Below are positions 24,456 through 31,956 of a stretch of 64,000 bases of DNA, in pieces. The notes beneath the pieces are model-generated. The model saw only the letters and a program-made list of their open reading frames with translations. It made no database searches and was not told the DNA's origin. How positions within the stretch are numbered: the stretch's first letter is position 1; every line of letters starts with the position of its first letter. This stretch comes from JAFKKF01 sp035651055. Its GTDB lineage: Bacteria; Pseudomonadota; Alphaproteobacteria; Rhizobiales; Kaistiaceae. The translations under genes were made by a program, and so were the position numbers. The stretch is from contig DASRGK010000109.1 of NCBI GenBank assembly GCA_035651055.1, positions 3,881-67,880 on the forward strand, given 5' to 3'.

Positions 24456-24611
24456 ATGCACATCAATAGTAATTCTGCAAAGAGACCATCGCTCGAACTT
24501 AAAGCCGTCCCGACGGTTCCGGTCGCGCCGGTTGCCTTCGTCGCGGCGTCGAGGCTGACGCCGCCGGCGGCCGATGCCAAACCAGCCGCAGCCGTCAAGC
24601 CGTCGGCCTAG
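24456..24611 (+). CDS. Small hypothetical protein, 51 residues
   Basis: The frame begins MHINSNSAKRPSLELK and continues with a Val/Pro/Ala-rich tail ending AAAVKPSA. It sits in an AT-rich patch just after the MDSSY mini-ORF and has no good ribosome-binding site of its own, so it may depend on coupling. I do not recognise it. Its N-terminal codons are AT-rich, unlike most of the window, and the tail returns to high-GC usage. Confidence 0.35.
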   Translation: MHINSNSAKRPSLELKAVPTVPVAPVAFVAASRLTPPAADAKPAAAVKPSA

Positions 24612-24673
24612 CCCGGTCACCCGGATCGCCGAGGCGAAGGCAAGTGCACAGGCGCGCGATGCGATTGATCCCG

Positions 24674-24943
24674 ATGGCTCTGTCCTTCCCCAACCCCAGC
24701 CGGACCTTCGACCAGACGCGGAACGCCGTCCAGTTCCTCGGTCATGACGGGCTGTTCGAGATACGCTTCTTCGTCGAGGCCGGGGCGCTTGCCGAGGAAA
24801 TCGGCAACGGTGCCAGGATGTCACAGGCACGGTGCCTGACGACCTTCGACCGGCTGCGCGCATCCATCCAAGACGTGGCGCGCGAGGCCTATGCCAGCAA
24901 ACGCCTGAATTCCTACACGCTGACCGCCGGCGATTTCCGCTAG
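24674..24943 (+). CDS. DUF1488 family protein
   Basis: This 89-residue protein begins MALSFPNPSRTFDQTRNAV and continues FLGHDGLFEIRFFVEAGAL. This is the recognisable DUF1488 pattern (FPNPSR, a WGHD-like turn, FFVE), ending with a helical region and SYTLTAGDF. The family is small, cytoplasmic and of unknown function, common in rhizobia. ATG 24674 is favoured over 24644, whose first ten residues are unlike the family. No strong ribosome-binding site is visible. Confidence 0.75.
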   Translation: MALSFPNPSRTFDQTRNAVQFLGHDGLFEIRFFVEAGALAEEIGNGARMSQARCLTTFDRLRASIQDVAREAYASKRLNSYTLTAGDFR

Positions 24944-25006
24944 AGGGCGATCGGTAGAAGGCCCGGCGGACCGGAATGGCCGCGGGCGCCATCCAAGGAG
25001 GCACAC

Positions 25007-25204
25007 ATGAAAGGCTATCGGTTCGGGCGGAAGCTCCAGTTGCCCTCGACCATCGCGGTCAAACACCAGGTCTTGATGCTGATGCTGCGTGACGAGATCG
25101 GCGCGGTCGCCTCGGGTGCCGTTTTCCAGCCGAAGCAGTCGCCCGCGCTGGAAGGTCTGAAACGGCTCCGGCGCTCCCGCTCCGCCCCTGCATTCATCGG
25201 CTAG
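25007..25204 (+). CDS. Small hypothetical protein, 65 residues
   Basis: The ATG is preceded by a near-ideal AAGGAGG at seven-base spacing, which argues that this short frame is translated. The product is basic (MKGYRFGRKLQLPSTIAV at the start, KRLRRSRSAPAF near the end) and has no membrane segment. I do not recognise a family. It follows the DUF1488 gene by 63 bp and may share its transcript. It ends 54 bp before the converging GGDEF-EAL gene. Confidence 0.55.
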   Translation: MKGYRFGRKLQLPSTIAVKHQVLMLMLRDEIGAVASGAVFQPKQSPALEGLKRLRRSRSAPAFIG

Positions 25205-25258
25205 GGCGGTACGATCGGCGACCCGGATCCCGGCGCCGTCGATCCGAAGCCACGGCCG

Positions 25259-27475
25259 TCAGGCCGAGGCGCCGACCACTGCCAGGCGTTCGCGGGTAGT
25301 TCCCCCCGACGGCTGCAGCTTCACCTGCTTTGCCGGGCCGAGACCGGCCAGCATGGCGGCCATGTCTTCCGCCGGGACCGGCCGGCTGATCAGGTAGCCC
25401 TGCAGATACTCGCACTGGATGAGGCGAAGCAGGCGGAGCTGTTCCTCGGTCTCGATGCCTTCGGCGATGACGGCCAGGTCCATCGCATCGCCCAGCGAAA
25501 CCAGCGACTGGATGAGCGCATTGGCGGTCGGATTGACGCCGATGTCGCGGACGAACGAGCGGTCGACCTTGAGCACATCGAAGGGGAACTGGCGCAGGTA
25601 GCCGATCGAGGAGAAGCCGGTGCCGAAATCGTCGAGCGACAGGCTGAAGCCGAGGTCCTTCAATGCGGACAGCCGGCGCTTGGCGATGGTCGGGTTCTTG
25701 ACGATGATGCCTTCGGTCAGCTCCAGCTCGAATTGCGACGGGCTGAGGTCGTAGCGCTCGACAATCGACTGGATGTCGTTGGCGAAGCTCGGCTCGCGCA
25801 GCTGGACCGGCGATATGTTGATCGCGACCCTGAGGTCCGGCCACTTCTGCATATCCTGGCAGACGCGGTCGACGACGAGGCGGCCGATATCGTGGATGAG
25901 GCCGGTTTCCTCGGCGACCGGGATGAAGACGGCCGGCGAGACGTTACCGAATTCCGACGAATTCCAGCGCACCAGCGCCTCAAGGCTGACGACGCGCATT
26001 TCGGCGGCGCTGACCACCGGCTGGTAGAAGACCTTCAGCTCGCGCTGCTCGATCGCCTTGCGAAGCGCGGTCTCGATCTGCTTCTTCTCGAGCGCGCCGG
26101 TCTCCATGGTCGCATGGTAGGCAATCGCCTCGCGCTCGGCGCTCGCCTTGGCATGGTACATCGCAATGTCGGCGCGGCGGACGATCTCGGTCGGCGTCAT
26201 GCCCATGCCGCCGGCGACGGCATAGCCGACCGAGGCCGAGACGTGGAACTCAAAGCCTTGCACCGTGAACGGCCGGTCGAGCGAATGGACGATCGCCGAG
26301 GCGGCGCCGGGCGCAGCGTCGCGGGCGGTGCGGCTGGTCATGACCACGGCGAATTCGTCGCCGCCGACGCGGGCAAGCACCGACTCGGGGAGGAGGACGG
26401 AGGACAGGCGCTCGGCCAGCAGCTTAACCAGGATGTCGCCGCCGTGATGGCCGATCGAATCGTTGACCGTCTTGAAGCCGTTGATGTCGATGTAGATGAC
26501 CGCGAAATGGCCGGCGGTGCAGGCTTCCAGCGTCTTCTGCGACTCGACGATCTCGATGAAGCCGGTGCGGTTGAGGAGGCCGGTCATGCGGTCGGTGCGG
26601 GCCGCGGTGACGGCTTCCTTCTCGCTGTCGGTCAGCTTCACGGCGAGCCGGCGCGTGCGGTAGGCGGCGATCATCGCCACCACGCAGAAAAGGATGAGCG
26701 CGCCGGCGACCGGCGGGGCGACGCGACCGAGGACGGTGTAGCCGGGGTTCGGCGGCGACCAGACGAAGGCGCCGATCTGCTTGCCGTCGACGTCGGTGAT
26801 GATCGGGAAGCCGGCGCTGATGATTGCCGGGCTGGGCTCGCCGATCTCGAGATGGATGTCGTCGATGAGGAACTGCTTGCCGAGATCGGCGAGACGGTCG
26901 TGGTTGAGGTAGACGCCCTGGATGAGGAGCGGCAGCGTATCGGGGTCGGTCGTCGCAGCCCGGGAGACCGGCGTGATGCGGTTGGCCGCCCACAGGACGA
27001 TATTGTCGCCGTCGCGGAAATAGCCGTAGCCGGCATTGTCGTTGGCGAGCGGCACGCCCTTCATCATTGCCTGGATGCGGCCGATGATGTGCGGGGTGAA
27101 GCTGACATTGGGCGGGGTCGGGATCCCCGCCACTTCCCAGTGGTAGTCGATCTTGCCGTCGGTCGAGACGATGACGATGAGGTCGGAGATCTGCGTGTCG
27201 GTGACGCCGGAACCGTAGTTCTCGTCGACCCATTCGCGGTCGCCCTTCACGTAGGCGTCGTAACCGGCTTCCCACCACGAATAGTCGTTGGCGAACTGCT
27301 TGACGTGGTCCTCCATGGCGCTGATGCCGCCGAGCACCATCGTCTTGGTCGCCTCCTCCGCCTGCTCGTTCTGCCTGGTCGCCATCCAGATGATGGCGAT
27401 GGTCACCGTCACCAGCGTGACGATGATCTCGGCGACGAGATTGAGCGTGATGCGCCCTGCAATCCTGTAGGCCAT
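25259..27475 (-). CDS. CHASE4-GGDEF-EAL cyclic-di-GMP enzyme
   Basis: This 738-residue inner-membrane protein has a first membrane helix at about 10-32, a periplasmic CHASE4-like sensor (about 40-240, with DYSWWEAGYDAY and REWVDENYG), a second helix near 245-262, then GGDEF and EAL domains. The cyclase motif VGGDEFAVV and phosphodiesterase motif SLEALVRW are both intact. DDFGTGFSSIGYLRQFPFDVLKVD, with its catalytic loop, is also complete, so both activities are possible. It probably tunes the c-di-GMP pool in response to an extracellular cue. It stands alone, with a long gap upstream. Confidence 0.93.
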   Translation of the reverse strand: MAYRIAGRITLNLVAEIIVTLVTVTIAIIWMATRQNEQAEEATKTMVLGGISAMEDHVKQFANDYSWWEAGYDAYVKGDREWVDENYGSGVTDTQISDLIVIVSTDGKIDYHWEVAGIPTPPNVSFTPHIIGRIQAMMKGVPLANDNAGYGYFRDGDNIVLWAANRITPVSRAATTDPDTLPLLIQGVYLNHDRLADLGKQFLIDDIHLEIGEPSPAIISAGFPIITDVDGKQIGAFVWSPPNPGYTVLGRVAPPVAGALILFCVVAMIAAYRTRRLAVKLTDSEKEAVTAARTDRMTGLLNRTGFIEIVESQKTLEACTAGHFAVIYIDINGFKTVNDSIGHHGGDILVKLLAERLSSVLLPESVLARVGGDEFAVVMTSRTARDAAPGAASAIVHSLDRPFTVQGFEFHVSASVGYAVAGGMGMTPTEIVRRADIAMYHAKASAEREAIAYHATMETGALEKKQIETALRKAIEQRELKVFYQPVVSAAEMRVVSLEALVRWNSSEFGNVSPAVFIPVAEETGLIHDIGRLVVDRVCQDMQKWPDLRVAINISPVQLREPSFANDIQSIVERYDLSPSQFELELTEGIIVKNPTIAKRRLSALKDLGFSLSLDDFGTGFSSIGYLRQFPFDVLKVDRSFVRDIGVNPTANALIQSLVSLGDAMDLAVIAEGIETEEQLRLLRLIQCEYLQGYLISRPVPAEDMAAMLAGLGPAKQVKLQPSGGTTRERLAVVGASA

Positions 27476-27840
27476 GGGCCCAGTTCCCCGGTTTTCCGCC
27501 GATAGAGGTCGCAGGAATCGGTTGCGATTGGTTTAAATGGCCGGGGCTGCGGCGGCGCGAGGCGGCCGGCGGAGGGTCCGGTCTGCAGCTCCGGCCGGGC
27601 CATTTTTCCTTCGGCTGCCGCCACTTGCGGCGAGGCCCTCCTGCACCCGGAGCCCGCACCACGGCGTCCTCCGTTTATGACCGACTTGGTGAACGGAGGA
27701 TAAGAGACCATCCACCTCCGGTTGCGCGCGACAGGCGTGCATTGCCACCCGCTTTCCGGAACTATGGTTAACTCCTAGAAACGATTGAGTCTTTCCTCGC
27801 CGTCCGGCGACCGCAGGCGGGCGTGGCCGCGCCGCATTCA
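27476..27840. other. Intergenic region without recognisable genes
   Basis: About 365 bp separate the GGDEF-EAL gene start from the promoter zone of the unknown gene at 27922. The minus-strand frame 27533-27841 is Arg/Ala/Pro-rich, has no family features and is not accepted. GGGGAACTGGGCCC just upstream of the GGDEF-EAL ATG is its ribosome-binding region. No RNA structure was recognised. Confidence 0.6.
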
Positions 27841-27899
27841 TTGACAGAACGTTAAGCCTAACGCTTAGTAAGAGCGCGGCACGTTAAGTACTCGTTAAG
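27841..27899 (+). promoter_or_regulatory. Promoter zone with TTGACA and CtrA-like TTAA-N7-TTAA site
   Basis: A perfect -35 TTGACA (27841-27846) is followed after 17 bp by CTTAGT (27864-27869), a weak -10. Downstream, TTAAGTACTCGTTAAG (27884-27899) is a full TTAA-N7-TTAA site, the recognition pattern of the alphaproteobacterial cell-cycle regulator CtrA. It ends 22 bp before the ATG of the unknown gene. A further TTAAGCCTAAC lies between. If transcription starts at about 27876, CtrA bound at the downstream site would probably repress. Confidence 0.5.
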
Positions 27900-27921
27900 T
27901 ATCGCGTACGAGGAGGCATCG

Positions 27922-28872
27922 ATGGACGCAGGCATTGCTTCGGCAGTGTCCGCGGCAGGTCGCGTGGAACGGTGTCCGTTCCCCAGGGGCTCTTCCGCTC
28001 AATTCGAACAGTGGCTGGCAGAGAGCCTGCAATGCTCCGCCGGCAAACGCGAATTCAACCTCGGCCGGTACTTCGTCGCCCGCTTCCGGAACGGCATCGA
28101 TTTCGCCGAGGCCCATTCCGCCTTCCGGCGCGAGGCTGCCCTGCACCGCAAGACGGGATTCCTTGCGATCTTCGACAACCCGGCGGCTGCCGAAGCGATG
28201 ACCGCCGCCGAAGAGCTCGCCCTCCTTGGCGCCGCGGTCGAGGAAGCCGGCCTCACCCAGGACCCGGAGAAGCTCGTCGCCGGCGAGACGCTGGCGACGC
28301 CGGTCGACATGATCTGCCCGGTCACCGGCAAGGAGACGACCTACGAGTTCTTCTCGGTCGCGTTCTGCCGCAAGGCCGGCGACCGCAGCGACCCGCTCTA
28401 CGATCCCTCGCTCAGCGCGCCCTTCACTGCCATCAACACGACCTCGGACGCGTTCGCGCTCGCCATGCTCGTCCGCGACCAGGCGATGCGCGCCTGGGGC
28501 AAGGCACCGCACGAGATGGACGACCGCGAGGCGGTCGCCTTCCTGCTGCGCAAGTGCGTGACCGTCTGGCAGAACATGTCGATCAACACGATCCAGAACT
28601 ACAACCGGGTCGCCGCCGACCCGGCGCGCGCCGTGCACCTGTCGGAGGACCGCCGCACCTGGATCGCCCCGCACAACGACCCGGTTTTCGGCGAACTGAA
28701 GAAGTGCCCCTTCTCCCACGAGATGCCGATCACCTACGCCACGCGCCTCACGGCGAAATGGTTGGCTAACCTTTTCGAGGGTAAGGAGGTCACGCCCTCC
28801 CGCGACGGCCAGTCGGGCGGCATTCCGGTGTTTGCGGTCGAAGGCATCCCGAGTGAGCTCTACGAGTTCTAG
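27922..28872 (+). CDS. Conserved-looking protein of unknown function, 316 residues
   Basis: The ATG follows an upstream GAGGAGGCATCG that supplies a ribosome-binding site. The product is soluble and has no signal peptide. Two similar cysteine patches, ERCPFPRG near the N-terminus (residue about 18) and KKCPFSHE near residue 257, plus MICPVTGKETTYEF in the middle, suggest metal or redox chemistry. I do not recognise a family. The frame has normal high-GC codon use and a consistent amino-acid composition, so it is surely a gene. An MFS transporter starts inside its last codons, and the CtrA-like site upstream suggests cell-cycle-linked expression. Confidence 0.75.
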   Translation: MDAGIASAVSAAGRVERCPFPRGSSAQFEQWLAESLQCSAGKREFNLGRYFVARFRNGIDFAEAHSAFRREAALHRKTGFLAIFDNPAAAEAMTAAEELALLGAAVEEAGLTQDPEKLVAGETLATPVDMICPVTGKETTYEFFSVAFCRKAGDRSDPLYDPSLSAPFTAINTTSDAFALAMLVRDQAMRAWGKAPHEMDDREAVAFLLRKCVTVWQNMSINTIQNYNRVAADPARAVHLSEDRRTWIAPHNDPVFGELKKCPFSHEMPITYATRLTAKWLANLFEGKEVTPSRDGQSGGIPVFAVEGIPSELYEF

Positions 28873-30295
28873 GCGCGCCTCCCGTCCCTCCCTGTCCGCC
28901 GCCGGCTGGCGGATCGCCGGTGTTCTCATCCTAATCGGCGCCGAGGCGATCCTCTACGGCTACTCCTACCCGTTCTTCTCGCTCGCCCTCGAGAAACAGG
29001 CGCTGCCGACCTGGCTGATCGGCCTCAACGCCTCGATCGCCGGCGCCGGCATCCTCGTCCTCGGGCCGTTCCTGCCGGGACTGATCCGCAAACTCGGCAT
29101 CAACCTCCTCGTCGGGCTCCTCTTCGCCGGGGCGCTCGCCTCGTTCGGCGCGATCCTCGCACTGGGCGGGGTCGCGGTCTGGTTCGCCGGGCGCTTCTTC
29201 ATGGGCATGTGCTTCTCGGCGCTGTGGACGACGACCGAGATATGGCTGAACGGCGTCGTCGACGACAAGCACCGCGGCCGCATCATCGGCGCTTCGGGCA
29301 CGCTCTACGCGGTCTGCCAGTTCATCGGACCGGTGATGCTCGGCTTCACCGGCGCGGTCGGATCGCTGCCGCTCGTCGTGGCGATGATTCCGCTCGCCAT
29401 CGGTGCCGTGCTCGCCTTCGCCATGCGCGCCAACGGCAAGGTCGCCGCCGGCCACGGCGAAGAGGAAGCTGCCGAGGCCGGCGGGTTCAGGACTGCGCTG
29501 GCGCTCGCCGGCCCGGTGATCGCCGCGGCCTTCCTCGCCGGCATCGGCGAGACGGCGCTGCAGAGCCTCCTTCCGCTCTACGGTCTGGCGCATGGGTTGA
29601 CCGATTCCGGGGCGGCGGCGCTGGTCGCGGTCTTTGCGCTCGGCGAGGCGCTCCTCGTCCTCGCGCTCGGCTGGATGGCGGACCGGTTCGGGCGGCAGAT
29701 GACGCTCCGCGTCGCGGCGCTGACCGCCACGCTGACGATGGTCGTCCTGCCGTTCGCGGGCTCCCCCTTCCTCCTCCACCCCGCGCTCTTCTTCGCCGGC
29801 GGCGGCATCTCCGGGCTTTACGCGCTCGGCGTGATCCTCATCGGCCAGGATTTCCGCGGCCATCGCCTGGCCGTCGTCTCGACCGCCTTCGGCATGGCCT
29901 ATTCGGCCGGGTCGATCCTCGGCGCGACCCCGGTCGGCTATCTAATCGACCTGTTCGGGCCGGAGGCCCTCCCCGCCAGCATCGCGGTCGGCTTCGCGGG
30001 CCTGGCGGTCTACCTGCTCCTGCCGGAGCGGAGGCGCCTCGCCGCGGCCATGCCGGCGGAAGCGGCGGCAAACCAGGCCGCGCCCACGATCCTAGGCATC
30101 GACCAGCGCAAACTTGTCGACGTCGAAGAGGCCGAAGTCGGTGATCTTGAGATGCGGAATGACCGGCAGTGGCAGGAAAGCCACCTGCAGGAATGGTTCC
30201 GGGAGCGTGCAGCCGAGATCGCGCGCCGCCGCGCGGAGCGCGATCAGATCCCGATGAACGCGCTCGAACGGCTCCAGGCTTATCAGGCCGGCTAG
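28853..30295 (+). CDS. MFS transporter with a 3' end antisense to adenine deaminase
   Basis: This 480-residue protein has about twelve membrane helices. It begins at GTG 28853 inside the last codons of the preceding gene (the frame also allows TTG 28832). The motif-A-like loop GWMADRFGRQMTLR lies between the two halves, as expected for the major facilitator superfamily. The membrane part ends near residue 400. The remaining 68 or so polar residues (RKLVDVEEAEVGDLEM onward) are encoded by DNA that is also the 3' end of the adenine deaminase gene. They look like a read-through extension after loss of a stop, or a lineage-specific tail. The substrate is unknown. Confidence 0.85.
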   Translation: MSSTSSRRASRPSLSAAGWRIAGVLILIGAEAILYGYSYPFFSLALEKQALPTWLIGLNASIAGAGILVLGPFLPGLIRKLGINLLVGLLFAGALASFGAILALGGVAVWFAGRFFMGMCFSALWTTTEIWLNGVVDDKHRGRIIGASGTLYAVCQFIGPVMLGFTGAVGSLPLVVAMIPLAIGAVLAFAMRANGKVAAGHGEEEAAEAGGFRTALALAGPVIAAAFLAGIGETALQSLLPLYGLAHGLTDSGAAALVAVFALGEALLVLALGWMADRFGRQMTLRVAALTATLTMVVLPFAGSPFLLHPALFFAGGGISGLYALGVILIGQDFRGHRLAVVSTAFGMAYSAGSILGATPVGYLIDLFGPEALPASIAVGFAGLAVYLLLPERRRLAAAMPAEAAANQAAPTILGIDQRKLVDVEEAEVGDLEMRNDRQWQESHLQEWFRERAAEIARRRAERDQIPMNALERLQAYQAG

Positions 30296-31798
30296 CGGCA
30301 GGGCGAGTTCGGCCCGCGCCTTGCCGCCGGACGCCACGACGAATCCGCCGCGGATCTCGATCAGCCGGTTGACCGCCGCCGCCATGTCGGAATCGTCGAC
30401 GCCGACGACGCAGATATTGTGGCTGTCGTGGCCGACCGAGGACGCGATCGCGCCGCGCTGCATGCCGAAGCCGGTGACGAAGGCGCGGGCGATATTGCCG
30501 TTCTTGCCGTGGCGCTCGATCACCGCGACCTTGGCGAGATCGCTCGCCGGGTCGGCGCGGCGCTCGTTGCCGGTCGCCACCACCCGGCGCATGATTCGGT
30601 CGGTGACGACGCGGCCATGGGCGACGCCGATCACCGGGATCTCAGCCGTCGCACCGGGGATCTTGAAGTCGGTGGCGGCGACTTTGCGCGCCTTGACGCT
30701 GTCGAGCCCGACCGGCGGGACCGGCTTCCGCGCCGCAAAGAGCGCGTCGTCGACGACCCGCCCGGCGGAAATCACAGTCTTCACCGAGCATTCCATCAGG
30801 TCGCCGACCAGGACGATGTCGGCCCGCCGCCCCGGGGCGATCATGCCGCGGTCGCGCAGCCCGAAGGCGTTCGCCGCCGACCAGCTCGCAGCACGATAGA
30901 CGTGGTGGAGCGGCCGGCCGAGCTTGAGGAGCGTCCGCACCATGAAATCGAGGTGGCCCTCCTCCGCGATGTCGAGCGGATTGCGGTCGTCGGTGCACAG
31001 GCACATGAAGCTCGACGAATGCTCGTCGAGGAGCGGCGCCAGCGCATGCAGGTCCTTGGTGAGCGAGCCCTCGCGCATCAGCACATAGAGGCCCTTCTGC
31101 AGCTTCTCGCGCCCGTCGGCGGCGAGCGTCGTCTCGTGGTCGGTGCGGATGCGGGCAGTGAGATAGCCGTTGAGGTCGTAACCGCGGACGAGCGGCGCAT
31201 GGCCGTCGATGTGGCCGTCCTGGAAGGCGGCGAGCTTGTCGAGGACATCGGGGAGCCCGGCGAGCACGCCCGGGAAGTTCATGAACTCGGCAAGGCCGAT
31301 GCCGTGCGGGTGGTTCTTGAGGGGCAGCAGGTCCGAGGCGAGCAGCGTTGCGCCGGACGTCTCGAACGCGGTCGCCGGGACGCAGGGCGAAAGCTGGACG
31401 CGGAGGTCCATGATCGTCTCGGCGGCGGAATCGAGGAAATAGCGGATGCCCTCGATGCCGAGGACATTGGCGATCTCGTGCGGGTCGCAGATCGCCGTGG
31501 TGACGCCGTGCGGCAGGACGCAGCGGTCGAACTCGGCCGGCGTAACCAGCGACGACTCGACGTGGAGATGCGTGTCGATGAAACCGGGAACGGCGAAAAG
31601 CCCGGTTCCGTCGATCTCGCGCCGGCCGGAATAGATCTGGTAGGTGCCGACGATACGGTCCCCGGATATCGCGATATCGGTCCTGGTGACGCCGCCATAG
31701 ACGATGTCGAGCAGCCCGACATTCTTGATGACGAGGTCGGCCGGCTCGCGGCCCTGCCCCTGCGCGATGGCGGTCTTGAGGAAGGATTGGGTGTCCAT
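30092..31798 (-). CDS. ade: Adenine deaminase
   Basis: This 568-residue amidohydrolase converts adenine to hypoxanthine in purine salvage. It has the metal-binding FIDTHLHVESS, VTTAICDPHEIANVLG, and the C-terminal SSVGHDSHNICVVG that marks the Ade family. The length is normal for this group. It is transcribed toward the MFS gene, and the last 204 bp of each coding frame overlap on opposite strands. Together with gpt it indicates active purine salvage. Confidence 0.95.
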   Translation of the reverse strand: MDTQSFLKTAIAQGQGREPADLVIKNVGLLDIVYGGVTRTDIAISGDRIVGTYQIYSGRREIDGTGLFAVPGFIDTHLHVESSLVTPAEFDRCVLPHGVTTAICDPHEIANVLGIEGIRYFLDSAAETIMDLRVQLSPCVPATAFETSGATLLASDLLPLKNHPHGIGLAEFMNFPGVLAGLPDVLDKLAAFQDGHIDGHAPLVRGYDLNGYLTARIRTDHETTLAADGREKLQKGLYVLMREGSLTKDLHALAPLLDEHSSSFMCLCTDDRNPLDIAEEGHLDFMVRTLLKLGRPLHHVYRAASWSAANAFGLRDRGMIAPGRRADIVLVGDLMECSVKTVISAGRVVDDALFAARKPVPPVGLDSVKARKVAATDFKIPGATAEIPVIGVAHGRVVTDRIMRRVVATGNERRADPASDLAKVAVIERHGKNGNIARAFVTGFGMQRGAIASSVGHDSHNICVVGVDDSDMAAAVNRLIEIRGGFVVASGGKARAELALPLAGLISLEPFERVHRDLIALRAAARDLGCTLPEPFLQVAFLPLPVIPHLKITDFGLFDVDKFALVDA

Positions 31799-31870
31799 CG
31801 GCGAAGCTTACGGCGATCCCGCACGGCGGCAAAGTCAGGGGCGTGACGACGGGTGGGGATGGCAGCTCAC

Positions 31871-31920
31871 CCCACCCACCGCTGCTTCGCGGCGGTCCCC
31901 CCTCCCCGTTCCGGGGAGGG
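31871..31920 (-). repeat. Hairpin-rich element between putA and ade
   Basis: CCCTCCCC (31900-31907) and GGGGAGGG (31913-31920) form a perfect 8-bp stem. Next to it, CCGC-TGCTTC-GCGG forms a smaller one. This type of dense hairpin sequence recurs in alphaproteobacterial intergenic regions. Lying just after the putA stop, it may end or stabilise the putA message. Confidence 0.45.
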
Positions 31921-31956
31921 ATGAGCCACGACGCGATTCACTACCTGCGGAGCGGC

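Noticed and set aside
25733..27505. A 590-codon plus-strand frame opposite the CHASE4-GGDEF-EAL gene.
   Set aside because: It is a complement shadow, and its Asp/Arg/Gly-rich sequence has no family features.
27533..27841. A 102-codon minus-strand frame upstream of the GGDEF-EAL gene.
   Set aside because: No ribosome-binding site, biased composition and no similarity to known proteins. It is treated as noncoding.
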